NCBI RefSeq assembly: GCF_030730205.1
Contig: NZ_JANQVQ010000202.1
Location: 1-41,398, forward strand
Origin: Paraglaciecola sp.
Lineage (GTDB): Bacteria > Pseudomonadota > Gammaproteobacteria > Enterobacterales > Alteromonadaceae
Reading direction: 5' to 3'
DNA length: 41,398 nucleotides
Made by a program: the position numbers and the translations under genes. How positions within the stretch are numbered: position 1 is the stretch's first letter; every line of letters begins with the position of its first letter. This document shows, one piece after another, positions 7,792 to 17,272 of this stretch. The notes beneath the pieces are model-generated. The model saw nothing but the letters and a program-made list of their open reading frames with translations, had not been told where the DNA came from and did no database searches.

Positions 7792-10599
7792 TTAGAGTGA
7801 ACTCAATTCACCTTGGATCTGATAAATCCCAGGTTCAAGGTTAGATAATGAATGACTGATTTGTGATTTTTCATTCAACAATAATGACCCCTCCTTTAAA
7901 CTGGGAAGTACCACATCAGCTTGAGTATTTTTGGGGATGTTCACCACCATATTTAGTTGATTAGACTTAATGCTCCAATCAACACTTACATCGCCTTGTG
8001 GCGTGGTATAGCTGCCTTTTGCGCTGGTTAAGTGAGTGCTAAATTGAGGTTCGATTCGAATACGTTTAAATCCTGCTTCAGCGGGGGTAATGCCCAAAAT
8101 ACCTTCGTAAAACCATCTTGAGATGGTGCCATAAGCATAGTGATTTAATGAGTTCATACCTTGTGGGTTGAATCCCTCCTCTAAGGAGTAAGAATTCCAG
8201 CGTTCCCACGTCGTGGTTGCACCGTTATTAATCGAATGAAACCATGAGGGGTACGTCTCTTTAAACAGCAATTCGTAAATTAGATCGCTACGCCCCGCAT
8301 CTTGCAATACTGATGTTAGCAATGGGGTGCCTAAAAATCCGGTACGTAGGTGATTATCCGCTTGTTCGAGCAGCTCAAATAATTTTTGCAGTGCCAAGGC
8401 TTCTTCTTCCGTTTTGAACAAGCCAAATTCTAAACCTAATAAATAACTCGTTTGTGTCGCTAATCCTTTTTTAGGTTGTAATTCTTCGTCAAAAAAATGC
8501 TGCCTAAAGGCACTCACTATTTCTGAATGCAGCGTCCCTAAAACTTTTACATCATCTGTCTTACCCAAGACTTGAGCAGACTTCATGGTGAGCTGCACTG
8601 AACGGGCATAAAAGGCCGTGGAAATTAGACTATAGTCAGTATCTCCTCGGTTCCCTCCCTCTCCGTCTTCCATGCGTCCTTCGTCAGGATAGGGTTGCAA
8701 CCAATCACCAAAGGTTTTCATACTGGAGATATGATCTTTACTTTGGCTAGCATGGTAACTTAGCCAGCCTTTCATCATCTCATAGTTATCGGCCAGTATG
8801 CTTTCATCCCCTGTGACTAAATATAACTCCCAAGGAATAATTGTCGCTGCATCACCCCAACCAGAAGAAGCCCAATTGATCCATTTAACAAAGGGAATAT
8901 ATAAGGGGATCATCCCGTCTGCGGTTTGATCTTCACGCATACTTTCTAGCCATGCCGCCCAAAAGCCGTAAACATCGGCCATATACATTGAAGGGGTCAC
9001 AAAAACATTAGCATCACCAGTCCAGCCTAAACGCTCATCCCGCTGAGGACAATCAAGCGGTATGTCGTAAAAATTACTGCGAAGACCCCATACGATATTT
9101 TCCGACAACTTGTTTAGTTTTGAGTGTGAACTGACAAAATTATCATACAGCTTAATATCTGAATGCTGAACCAAAGCCACCAGCCAATCTTTCGACGCAG
9201 TTTGACTGGCATCAAAACCACTAATTTCGACATAACGATAACCATGGAAGGTAAAAGTAGGCTGATAGTTGATAATGCCAGTGGTTGCAGGTAGGTAATA
9301 ATCCGTTGACTCAGCACTACGATAATTATCGGTATAAAACTGGCCTTTGTGCAGGGCTTCTGCAAACCTAATCTTCACTTCCTGCCCGGCGATAACAGGG
9401 ATAGTTACACGCGGCACCCCAACCATATTTTGGCCAAAATCAAAAATAGCTACATCGTCTTTTTGACTCAACACCTCCACAACAGGTAAGGTTTGAGTTA
9501 TGCGAATAGGCTCATGGCGTTTAGGAGCCAATTTGACTTGTTGGTCGAGCGCTTCGCTGTGTGCAGATTGCCAGTCGCTGTAGTCAAAACCAATATCGTT
9601 CCAACCTGACATCTCGTAAGCCTGCTCATAACGCTCTCCGTCATAATTACTAGCAAAACGAATAGGTCCTTGTTGACTTGCCATCCAGGAACTATCAGTG
9701 TTGATAAGCTGTTTTTCACCATTTTGATAAATGATTTCGAGTTGGGCTAAAAATCGCGGAGCTAATAAGTGATCTTGCGCTTTTAAGTCAGCAACACGGC
9801 CTGAATACCAGCCACCCGCGAGGCTGGCAGCAAGCGTATTTTCACCTTGTTGCAATTGCGCACTTAGATCATAGGTTAAGGTTTCAATACGCTTTTTGTA
9901 GGGTGTCCAACCTGGTGTCATTACATCTTTATCTGAGACCGGCGAACCGTTTATAAAAGGCTTAAAAAGGCCTTTAGCGCTAACATATAAACGCGCCTGT
10001 TTAATTGGCGCAGATATTTGAAATGATTTTCGTAAATATTGTGGTGTGGCTAAGGTTTGCTTGCTGGCTTGTTTATCTTGCGCCGTGTCAGGGTGCCCTA
10101 TCCACTCAGCCTCCCAATCAGCATTGCTCAGTAAACCAATTTCTACACTTTGTACATCACTCCAGTTTGATATTCGCTGATTTTCATCCCATAGGCGCAC
10201 TCGCCAAAAGATTTTTTGTCGTGACGCCAAGGGTGTCCCTTGATAACTGATCCAAGACGTTTGGTCAGATAGTACCTTTTGACTGTCCCATAAATCTGCT
10301 TTAGCAGTAAACAAACTGGGATCACTAACGACTTGTAACTGATAAGCCGTTTGTGAATTGGCGCTGCTGTTTGCGGGTATGATCCAGGAAAAACGGGGGA
10401 CTGATTCGTAATAGCCCAGTGGATTAGTAAACCCTTCCCCAACCGTTAACTTTGCAGGACCTTGAGGCAAAGACAAGAGATCTTTATTTCCCTGTTGAAT
10501 ATCACATGAGCTTAAGCAAAGTATTAGACCGACAAGAAATAAGCTACCAATCCGACTAAGACAATAGGGGCTTTTAGAAACACGCTTAGAAAATAACAT
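7792..10599 (-). CDS. GH78 alpha-L-rhamnosidase lipoprotein
   Basis: 935 residues, full length for GH78. The signal peptide ends in a lipobox (L-S-S-C, residue about 32). The order is an N-terminal Ig-like domain, a rhamnosidase beta-sandwich (about 185-350), a concanavalin-like domain, an (alpha/alpha)6 barrel (about 480-835) and a C-terminal beta-domain. D-C-P-Q-R-D-E522-R-L-G-W-T-G-D holds the general acid and conserved acidic residues. T-T-T-W-E799-R-W sits about 135 residues from the end, the position of the catalytic base in characterised GH78 enzymes, which invert configuration. It should release L-rhamnose from non-reducing ends in the periplasm or at the surface, feeding the rhamnose operon nearby. 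Start: ATG with G-G-A-G five bases upstream. It follows the upstream sulfatase by only 18 bases, so the two are co-transcribed. Confidence 0.95.
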   Translation of the reverse strand: MLFSKRVSKSPYCLSRIGSLFLVGLILCLSSCDIQQGNKDLLSLPQGPAKLTVGEGFTNPLGYYESVPRFSWIIPANSSANSQTAYQLQVVSDPSLFTAKADLWDSQKVLSDQTSWISYQGTPLASRQKIFWRVRLWDENQRISNWSDVQSVEIGLLSNADWEAEWIGHPDTAQDKQASKQTLATPQYLRKSFQISAPIKQARLYVSAKGLFKPFINGSPVSDKDVMTPGWTPYKKRIETLTYDLSAQLQQGENTLAASLAGGWYSGRVADLKAQDHLLAPRFLAQLEIIYQNGEKQLINTDSSWMASQQGPIRFASNYDGERYEQAYEMSGWNDIGFDYSDWQSAHSEALDQQVKLAPKRHEPIRITQTLPVVEVLSQKDDVAIFDFGQNMVGVPRVTIPVIAGQEVKIRFAEALHKGQFYTDNYRSAESTDYYLPATTGIINYQPTFTFHGYRYVEISGFDASQTASKDWLVALVQHSDIKLYDNFVSSHSKLNKLSENIVWGLRSNFYDIPLDCPQRDERLGWTGDANVFVTPSMYMADVYGFWAAWLESMREDQTADGMIPLYIPFVKWINWASSGWGDAATIIPWELYLVTGDESILADNYEMMKGWLSYHASQSKDHISSMKTFGDWLQPYPDEGRMEDGEGGNRGDTDYSLISTAFYARSVQLTMKSAQVLGKTDDVKVLGTLHSEIVSAFRQHFFDEELQPKKGLATQTSYLLGLEFGLFKTEEEALALQKLFELLEQADNHLRTGFLGTPLLTSVLQDAGRSDLIYELLFKETYPSWFHSINNGATTTWERWNSYSLEEGFNPQGMNSLNHYAYGTISRWFYEGILGITPAEAGFKRIRIEPQFSTHLTSAKGSYTTPQGDVSVDWSIKSNQLNMVVNIPKNTQADVVLPSLKEGSLLLNEKSQISHSLSNLEPGIYQIQGELSSL

Positions 10600-10617
10600 A
10601 GAATCTCCATTGGATAA

Positions 10618-12351
10618 TTAGTTGCTTAAAACAAAGCTACTAACGTCGCTTTCTTGAAAACCAATACGATGAGCAATGGCTTTAATTTCTGTGTTTGGCG
10701 CTAAGGTAATTGGAGCTTGATACAAGTCCCAATCAACAGGTTCAATACCTTTTTCAATAACTTTGTATACGATAGTGGCACCTTGGGTTGAACTACCTAT
10801 AGTTAAGACACCTTGTTGAAAATCAAAACCAGGGGCGATGGTTTGAGGCTGACTATTACGTCCTTGCCACAGATTGCGAATAAGCTGTCTCTCTGGAACA
10901 TTAGGGGTATCGCCAATACGAGTTAACCAGTGATCCAGTTCTACACTTAACTCATGTAGTTTGTTTTGATATTGCGGCTCCGACGCCAAATTGATGAGTT
11001 CATGGGGATCATTTTGCGTATCAAATAATTCCTCTTCGGGTTTACTCTCTCTAAACCACTGAGCTTGATATTGATTTAATTTACCCTCGCCCTTTAACCT
11101 CAACAACTCTTGCATTGTTGGAATTTTTTCACGGTACTCGACAGGTAAATAATAGCCTTGCTCAGGACGATAATTCCTAATGTATTTAAATCGTTGGTCT
11201 TTCACTGCACGAATGGTGTCGGTGTAAGCGTCAAAGCGATCTGCCGCGGCATGAATATATTTGCGTGGTTTATCCGTGTTATGAATAAAATCGCGCCCAT
11301 GCATATAATCAGGTATTGGGACACCGGCAAGCGCCATAGTAGTGGGTGCAAAATCCACAAAACTAATCAATTGATCATCAGATGTAGACGCATTTTGAGC
11401 ATGTGGATAGCGAATTATCAGCGGAACTTTTAAGCCACTATCATAAATTAAGCGTTTTTGTCGAGGCAAAGGCCCGCCATGATCAGAATATAAAACAATA
11501 ATAGTATTGTCGTATAAACCGTCATCTTTTAACTGCTGAATGATGGCTCCTATCTGCTGGTCGGTTTCTGCTAGATTGTTATACATTTTCCACATATCCC
11601 TGCGTACCAAAGGGGTGTCGGGAAGATAAGGCGGAATATTAAACTCGGTGTCTTTTGCGACATGTACAGGAGTCTCGCTTTCACTAGTTTTACTGTTTGG
11701 ACTTGGTGGTAGTTTTGCGATCCTTTGCGCGTCATCAGAAAAATAATAACGTGATTCTATATGCCGAAAGCCATAAGGTTCGAACAAGCCAGACTCGTGT
11801 GTTGTGGTAAAATTAAACACGGCATAAAAAGGTTTATCTTTAGGTCGATTGCGCCAGTGAGCATAAGGGCTACTGTCATCCCAGGCCCCTTTAGGCGCAC
11901 TAAATTGATAATCGGTTTTCAGATTATTACTGGTGTAGTAGCCATGTTCGCGCAGATGTTGGCTGAGCATTTTAGCTTCAGGCGGTGGCACCGCCTCATA
12001 CTTAGGAAGACCAGTCTCTTTTGTATTTGACGTTGTGCGCATGTTATTTGCTCCAACCGCAGTTGGATACATCCCCAGCGCTAGGGCCGCACGACTAGGT
12101 GAACAAACCCCAGAAGTAGAATAAACATTAGTATATGTCACACCTTGTGCAGCCAAACTACTAATGGTCTGTGTTTCTATTGTATCGTCACCATAAGCGG
12201 GAATGATTGGACTCATATCCTCAATCACCAACCACAATATATTCGGTTGTTGCTGAACGGCATCAGTATTTTGGGCAAAAGCTACTGGGCTCAATAACAA
12301 GCCAATGCAATAAAAAAACTGCCATATTTTTTTACTATTTATGTCTGACAT
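10618..12351 (-). CDS. Secreted sulfatase, S1 family (cysteine-type), with C-terminal chitobiase-like domain
   Basis: 577 residues from the ATG at 12351, which has G-A-A-G-G four bases upstream; a longer frame would need a TTG at 12381. Signal peptide about 1-26 (A-F-A/Q-N). P-N-I-L-W-L-V-I-E44-D45 gives the first metal ligands with E replacing the usual first D. C83-S-P-S-R87 is the canonical formylglycine signature. Y-S-D-H-G-G is the second metal motif. After the sulfatase fold ends, the last 75 or so residues (I-G-S-S-T-Q-G-A-T-I-V-Y and following) look like the small beta-sandwich seen at the end of hexosaminidases and several sulfatases. It is the first gene of the seven-gene minus-strand run. 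It likely removes a sulfate that blocks GH78 or another exo-enzyme; sulfate position is unknown. Confidence 0.93.
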   Translation of the reverse strand: MSDINSKKIWQFFYCIGLLLSPVAFAQNTDAVQQQPNILWLVIEDMSPIIPAYGDDTIETQTISSLAAQGVTYTNVYSTSGVCSPSRAALALGMYPTAVGANNMRTTSNTKETGLPKYEAVPPPEAKMLSQHLREHGYYTSNNLKTDYQFSAPKGAWDDSSPYAHWRNRPKDKPFYAVFNFTTTHESGLFEPYGFRHIESRYYFSDDAQRIAKLPPSPNSKTSESETPVHVAKDTEFNIPPYLPDTPLVRRDMWKMYNNLAETDQQIGAIIQQLKDDGLYDNTIIVLYSDHGGPLPRQKRLIYDSGLKVPLIIRYPHAQNASTSDDQLISFVDFAPTTMALAGVPIPDYMHGRDFIHNTDKPRKYIHAAADRFDAYTDTIRAVKDQRFKYIRNYRPEQGYYLPVEYREKIPTMQELLRLKGEGKLNQYQAQWFRESKPEEELFDTQNDPHELINLASEPQYQNKLHELSVELDHWLTRIGDTPNVPERQLIRNLWQGRNSQPQTIAPGFDFQQGVLTIGSSTQGATIVYKVIEKGIEPVDWDLYQAPITLAPNTEIKAIAHRIGFQESDVSSFVLSN

Positions 12352-12939
12352 TTTACCTTCAATTAAAGTAACAATTAACAATTAACAATCAAAAAAAAGC
12401 ACAAATATCTTTAAACAACTCTTAAAAAATCTAAAAAAAATTGTGTTTTAATATAAAAACACTAAATAAATCAGTAAATGCATGCCCGCAAAAGATATGT
12501 CATTTACAATCAATTCACGTCAGTATCACTTAAAAAAAACAAAATTTCTATTAATTTTTTTCATCTTTAGGATGTGAATATCGTTTTTATATCTTGAGAC
12601 GACGCAAAGAAAAACGGATTCCAAGAAAGATACTAGTAGGGGAAAATCAACTAAATATTTTTTATTTATATCGACGACCCACTATAGTTGCGTTTCAGGG
12701 CGCTTAGGCGTTATTGGGAAGTAGTATTCAGGTAAAAAAATAAGCTTCACTCTATTCAAGGTATCAACCATTAATTTTCAGGTTTGAATTAGATGGGGAA
12801 GCAGAGATGATTCCCAAGTTGATATCAGTTGGTATATAGCGCAAGTTGATGGCCATAGTATGTGCATAAAGGTAATAAGCCTGCGGGCGCTTGGATGATA
12901 GTCGGCATGATGCTTATCAATAATTTACTTATGGTGGAT
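12352..12939. other. AT-rich intergenic region upstream of the polysaccharide operon
   Basis: About 590 bases without a credible gene. The part next to the sulfatase start is very AT-rich with several A-tracts and must hold the promoter of the minus-strand operon. It contains a 20-base near-palindrome listed separately. The portion nearest the LysR gene (12780-12930) has a short plus-strand open stretch encoding S-W-Y-I-A-Q-V-D-G-H-S-M, with no start or binding site; it may be gene debris but I recognise nothing in it. Confidence 0.5.
12443..12462. promoter_or_regulatory. 20-base near-palindrome, candidate operator of the operon starting with the sulfatase
   Basis: G-T-G-T-T-T-T, a six-base A/T centre, then A-A-A-A-C-A-C: perfect seven-base arms. 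It lies about 92 bases upstream of the sulfatase ATG, where a repressor or activator of the operon could bind. Symmetry and position are seen; the function is inference and no cognate regulator is identified. No copy was noticed in front of the other operons. Confidence 0.3.
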
Positions 12940-13869
12940 TTATCTTACTGATGTTGAACCTTTTATCGGTAGAAAGTAATGAGAATGGGCTAGATACTTA
13001 TCTTTAATGTGCTCGATTAACAATTTAATTTTATTAGGCAGCTGTTTGGTAAAGGGATAAACGGCATACACCCCAATCCTCTTGCCAACTGAATCAGGAA
13101 ACAATTCAACAAGTTTTCCTCCTTTCAAATCTTCGTACACCAAGCATCTAGGTAGATAGGCAATGCCATAATCTCCCATCGCCGCCTTACGTAACGCCGC
13201 TGCATTATTACTAGAAAATGTGCCTGAAACTTTTACTATGTAGTTATCCATATCTGACTTAAATTCCCAATCACCCGCTCCCGAAGTTTGATAAGCGTAT
13301 CGTAGGCAATTGTGGCTAGCCAACTCAATTGGTTGTTTGGGTTGACCGTGTTGCGCTATATAAGCCGGCGAAGCACAAACAACCCACTGGGAGTCTATAA
13401 TATGCCGAGCGATTAAACTCGAGTCATCCAAATAACCCGTTCTGATCACAATGTCATAACCTTCTGCAATTAAATCAACCATGCGATTATCAAGCGACAT
13501 ATCAACGGTTATACCTTGATGGAAATGACAAAATTCTGTAACAGCATCAGCTAACAATAAATCGCCAGATATCGTCGGCACCGACATTTTAATATGGCCG
13601 CTTAAGTTTTCGCCAAACCCGGACACTGAATCAATTGCATCAGCTGTTGCTTGGCTGATCAACTTAGCTCTTTGCACTAAAATGCGACCGGCTTCGGTTA
13701 AGGTGAGTTTGCGCGTGGTTCTATACAATAATTGCACTGCTAGCTCTTTCTCAAGTCGTGCAATTCGTTTACTGACTACAGAATTAGTTAAGTTATTTAT
13801 TTCCGCGGCCTTAGTAAAACTACCCAGCTCAATAACTTGTGAAAAAAGGATTAGATCATTAGCTTGCAT
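12940..13869 (-). CDS. LysR-family transcriptional regulator
   Basis: 309 residues. The N-terminal winged helix-turn-helix (about 1-60) reads L-I-L-F-S-Q-V-I-E-L-G-S-F-T-K-A-A followed by S-V-V-S-K-R-I-A-R-L-E, with L-L-Y-R-T-T-R-K-L-T-L-T-E-A-G after it, the classic LysR pattern. The remaining residues (about 90-300) form the periplasmic-binding-protein-like co-inducer domain. It is divergent from lldD with 130 bases between, the usual arrangement in which a LysR protein controls the neighbouring gene and itself. It may therefore respond to L-lactate or another rhamnose breakdown product. No convincing T-N11-A operator could be singled out in the intergenic DNA. The start ATG has no strong binding site. 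Confidence 0.93.
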   Translation of the reverse strand: MQANDLILFSQVIELGSFTKAAEINNLTNSVVSKRIARLEKELAVQLLYRTTRKLTLTEAGRILVQRAKLISQATADAIDSVSGFGENLSGHIKMSVPTISGDLLLADAVTEFCHFHQGITVDMSLDNRMVDLIAEGYDIVIRTGYLDDSSLIARHIIDSQWVVCASPAYIAQHGQPKQPIELASHNCLRYAYQTSGAGDWEFKSDMDNYIVKVSGTFSSNNAAALRKAAMGDYGIAYLPRCLVYEDLKGGKLVELFPDSVGKRIGVYAVYPFTKQLPNKIKLLIEHIKDKYLAHSHYFLPIKGSTSVR

Positions 13870-13999
13870 AATTAGTTAACTTTAGGAAAAAATGTATTTC
13901 ATTATTTCTATTTATCAGCAAAAAATAAAGATGTAGTTTAAGGAAACACAACAAAACATACCTTTTCTGTGTGTGCACCTTAAAATTGAGAATTAAAAA

Positions 14000-15136
14000 A
14001 TGATTATCTCTGCATCAACCGATTACCGCAAAGCAGCTCAAGCCAAACTTCCTCCATTCTTGTTTCATTATATTGATGGTGGCTCTTATGGCGAACATAC
14101 ACTTAAACGAAATACCCAGGATTTAGCCGAAGTCGCATTAAGACAAAGGGTATTAAACAACATGTCTGATCTTAATTTAGAAACCGAAATCTTCGGTGAA
14201 AAACTAGCTATGCCAATTGCACTTGCCCCTGTTGGGCTAACAGGAATGTACGCAAGAAGAGGTGAAGTACAAGCTGCCAAAGCTGCTGATAATAAAGGGC
14301 TGCCATTCATTATGTCTACGGTTTCTGTTTGCCCTATCGAAGAAGTGGCTCCCGCAATTAAACGCCCAATGTGGTTTCAGTTATATGTCCTTAAAGACCG
14401 TGGTTTTATGAAAAACGTCTTAGAGCGTGCTAAAGCAGCTGGAGTCACTACCTTAGTATTTACCGTAGACATGCCTGTGCCCGGTGCTCGTTATCGTGAT
14501 ATGCACTCTGGCATGAGCGGCCCCAATGCAGCTTTTCGACGAATAGTACAATCTGTGTTTCATCCTCAATGGGCATTTGATGTTGGACTTTTTGGCAAAC
14601 CTCATGACTTAGGCAATATTTCTACCTACCGCGGTGAGCCGACAAAACTTGAAGATTACATTGGTTGGCTAGGAGATAATTTCGATCCATCCATTAGCTG
14701 GAAAGACTTAGAATGGATTAGAGACATCTGGGATGGCCCTATGGTGATTAAAGGTATTCTAGACGTACAAGATGCTAAAGATGCGGTTAGTTTTGGGGCG
14801 GATGGTATTGTGGTTTCTAATCATGGTGGTCGGCAACTTGACGGCGTCTTGTCATCAACCAAAGCATTACCTGCGATAGCAGATGAAGTTAAAGGTAGTT
14901 TAAAAATATTTGCCGACTCAGGTATCAGAACGGGCTTAGACGTGGTTCGAATGTTAGCCCTAGGCGCAGACTGCACTTTACTTGGCCGTTCATTTATTTA
15001 TGCATTAGCCGCACAAGGCCAATCAGGTGTTGAGAACATACTTGATTTGTATGAAAAAGAAATGCGTGTGGCTATGACATTGACCGGAGCAAAAACTATT
15101 AATGATTTAAACCGAGATTCTTTAGTACATTTTTAG
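14000..15136 (+). CDS. lldD: FMN-dependent L-lactate dehydrogenase (quinone-linked)
   Basis: 378 residues, co-linear with E. coli LldD from the first residues (M-I-I-S-A-S-x-D-Y-R) to the end. The enzyme oxidises L-lactate to pyruvate at the inner face of the cytoplasmic membrane and passes electrons to quinone. S-N-H275-G-G-R-Q-L-D-G carries the catalytic histidine and an FMN-contacting arginine; A-L-A-P-V-G and F-T-V-D-M-P-V-P-G are further family blocks. Its presence here makes sense because the RhaEW fusion encoded nearby turns the lactaldehyde half of rhamnose into L-lactate, which LldD then feeds into central metabolism. It is monocistronic on this strand, with a hairpin at 15157-15195 as a likely terminator. 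Regulation is probably by the divergent LysR protein. Confidence 0.97.
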   Translation: MIISASTDYRKAAQAKLPPFLFHYIDGGSYGEHTLKRNTQDLAEVALRQRVLNNMSDLNLETEIFGEKLAMPIALAPVGLTGMYARRGEVQAAKAADNKGLPFIMSTVSVCPIEEVAPAIKRPMWFQLYVLKDRGFMKNVLERAKAAGVTTLVFTVDMPVPGARYRDMHSGMSGPNAAFRRIVQSVFHPQWAFDVGLFGKPHDLGNISTYRGEPTKLEDYIGWLGDNFDPSISWKDLEWIRDIWDGPMVIKGILDVQDAKDAVSFGADGIVVSNHGGRQLDGVLSSTKALPAIADEVKGSLKIFADSGIRTGLDVVRMLALGADCTLLGRSFIYALAAQGQSGVENILDLYEKEMRVAMTLTGAKTINDLNRDSLVHF

Positions 15137-15156
15137 CCGCGAAATTGTCGTTTATT

Positions 15157-15195
15157 ACCCTGTTCATTTAAAAAGGTATCATGAAAAAACAGGGT
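15157..15195 (+). terminator. Hairpin, likely terminator of lldD
   Basis: A-C-C-C-T-G-T-T pairs with A-A-C-A-G-G-G-T, with an inner C-A-T/A-T-G pairing, followed by G-A-T-T-T-T-T. It begins 21 bases after the lldD stop. The loop is long for a classic intrinsic terminator. Confidence 0.5.
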
Positions 15196-15381
15196 GATTT
15201 TTAAAGCAGAGCATCAACGTTAAGAGCTTATCTTTGATCAGTTTCACTGCCAATTCAAAAAACTATTTTGACCAATATACAAATGTCTTTAAGCGTAATT
15301 CAACTACTAACTCAAATTAGATGACAGTGTTGCCATTGTAATGGTGTTTTGAAATTTTATACATTAAAGAAATCATTGCGG

Positions 15382-15418
15382 AGTCAGTATCCATCAAAAT
15401 TGATGATGAATACTGACT
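15382..15418. terminator. Hairpin downstream of the permease gene
   Basis: A-G-T-C-A-G-T-A-T pairs with A-T-A-C-T-G-A-C-T around an inner A-T-C-A/T-G-A-T stem. It lies 64-100 bases beyond the minus-strand permease stop. There is no T-run on either side, so it may be an RNA-stabilising hairpin rather than an intrinsic terminator. Confidence 0.35.
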
Positions 15419-15481
15419 AGTGCCAAAAATTCCAATTGGTGTTTAGATTGCCACGCCCCTTAGACCTCTAACTTTATAATC

Positions 15482-17140
15482 TCATTCAGTGTCCTGTGCT
15501 AAATAGGCATACGTCGCAGTAATAAAATAAAATAATGTGGGCACAATTAACCATGTAGTGATAGTGTCAATATCATTATTCATATAAGACATGACACCCA
15601 TATACAAACAAGACAATAACGCTCCCCAAGAGAAGTATTTCGCTACTTTAGCTGGTAATGGAACACTTCTTTTTGAAATATGGGCGGCTACTGCATTCGA
15701 AGACAAATAGTCACGCTCTTTGGCTTGTCTATCTGACTCAGCTTTTTCAGCGATAGCAGCTTCGGGATAATTATCATTGGCCCCCATTACTGAAGCAAGA
15801 CCGATATAAAGCAACGTTGCGAAAGTCCACAGAGGGACCAAGATAAAAAATAAATGAAGGATACCTAAAGTTTCAACAGCAATGCCTCCAATCATGGACA
15901 CTACCCAAGTAATAAAAGCAGCTTTATTTGTTTTATTGCCTTTATACAATGACCAATATCGCGTAAAGCCGATCTTAGGGAATATCCAATGTTCAGTGAC
16001 AATTATCGCTCCAACTGGGGCGAGTAAAAGTCCCATGTAACCAACGAAACCTAATAATCCTGAGAAAACGAATGGCGAGCAGGCAATGATAGTAGTAACA
16101 ATACCGACTATAATCGTTACTTTACTACGACCCCATTGATGATTTAAGGAGCTAAATGCTAAACCAGCTCGGTAAATAGTTGGATTAGATGTAGTCCAAC
16201 CCGCAATAATAACCGCTAAAATACCAGAGGCGCCTAAAGCTTGGTAAGCAACAGATCCAGGATCAATCGCAGTAATACTTGTTTTTAGTAAGATAGCGGC
16301 ACCCGCCCCCATAATACCTGCACAAATCCAAGCTAAATAATGCCCAATAAACATACCAAGAGCAGAAAAATATCCGTATTTCGGGCTCTTAGCAAAACGT
16401 AACAAAGTCATGTCACCTAAACTTCCATGCATTGCCAAGTTGGCTACCCAAGCAAAAGCAGCAACGTGCAAAATACCAATGTCACTCTGCGTTTTAATCC
16501 AGATAGATTCATTTGCAACGCGCATAAAATCACCGAAACTATTGATGCTATCTATTCCGCCAGTTGTAGACACAGACGTTGGCAGCATGACAAGAGCGCC
16601 AACTAAAAACATTAATATCATCCAAGGTGCACACACCTCTGCAAAAGCCGCAAGTTTCTTGAAGCCCTTGACTGCCATGTAAACAACAACTGCACCTACC
16701 CCAAGTACAACCAATACAAAGCGGAAATCTGTCGGAAAATAACCTACTTGATCTTCAATACCGAAAAGTATTCTTACCGCAGATGCAGAGACAGTGATCA
16801 TCGCCCCTGCTAAAACACAAAACAAAACACCGTTAACAACACTGTATAATTTTATGGTTCCCGGACCAGCAATCTTTTCTAAGTATGCATACAATGTTAA
16901 CCGAGTATCTGTAGCAATGGGGGCCGTTACCAAACCCCAAGTTAGCACCGCAAGTAAATTACCGAAGAGTAAACCTATAATTACATCGGTTGCACCTACA
17001 CCCCATGATACAAATAGTGCACCAATTACAAATTCTGTACCCGCAACATGTTCTCCCGCATAACTCGCGGCGAATGATTTTGCGGATTGCAATTTTTCAG
17101 GGCTTACAGGTCTAGTCTCAAATTCTTCTGCTGTCGACAT
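15482..17140 (-). CDS. NCS1/cytosine-permease-type membrane transporter, candidate rhamnose-pathway importer
   Basis: 552 residues from the ATG at 17140, which has a near-perfect G-G-A-G-G five bases upstream; the longer frame from 17188 is less likely. About 12 hydrophobic segments are visible. The first membrane helices (F-V-I-G-A-L-F-V-S-W-G-V-G-A-T-D followed by G-L-L-F-G-N) resemble the purine-cytosine permease (NCS1) superfamily of cation symporters. Members usually carry nucleobases, hydantoins or vitamins. Here the gene is the third of a rhamnose operon, 132 bases after rhaI, with no nucleobase genes around, so a role in rhamnose or rhamnose-product uptake is a reasonable inference. 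A charged cytoplasmic stretch (about residues 460-500) interrupts the C-terminal helices. Confidence 0.75.
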   Translation of the reverse strand: MSTAEEFETRPVSPEKLQSAKSFAASYAGEHVAGTEFVIGALFVSWGVGATDVIIGLLFGNLLAVLTWGLVTAPIATDTRLTLYAYLEKIAGPGTIKLYSVVNGVLFCVLAGAMITVSASAVRILFGIEDQVGYFPTDFRFVLVVLGVGAVVVYMAVKGFKKLAAFAEVCAPWMILMFLVGALVMLPTSVSTTGGIDSINSFGDFMRVANESIWIKTQSDIGILHVAAFAWVANLAMHGSLGDMTLLRFAKSPKYGYFSALGMFIGHYLAWICAGIMGAGAAILLKTSITAIDPGSVAYQALGASGILAVIIAGWTTSNPTIYRAGLAFSSLNHQWGRSKVTIIVGIVTTIIACSPFVFSGLLGFVGYMGLLLAPVGAIIVTEHWIFPKIGFTRYWSLYKGNKTNKAAFITWVVSMIGGIAVETLGILHLFFILVPLWTFATLLYIGLASVMGANDNYPEAAIAEKAESDRQAKERDYLSSNAVAAHISKRSVPLPAKVAKYFSWGALLSCLYMGVMSYMNNDIDTITTWLIVPTLFYFITATYAYLAQDTE

Positions 17141-17272
17141 TTTGCCTCCACATGCCGGTTTCTGCTTTCCCATCAAAGCAACCGACACTTATTATTGTTT
17201 TAGTTTAAAAAAAACAGCAAAGAAACACTCCGTCTCTTTGCTGCCTGCACTGTATGTAGGGTACAGCGTCTA

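Larger units (their letters stand above)
15137..15481. other. Intergenic region between convergent lldD and the NCS1 permease gene
   Basis: 345 bases holding two hairpins (15157-15195 and 15382-15418, listed separately) and no credible open frame. The convergent layout suits terminators for both flanking transcripts. Confidence 0.6.

Noticed and set aside
13870-13999. LysR-type operator (T-N11-A) between the regulator and lldD
   Set aside because: Several weak matches are expected by chance in such AT-rich DNA; none has convincing symmetry and position.
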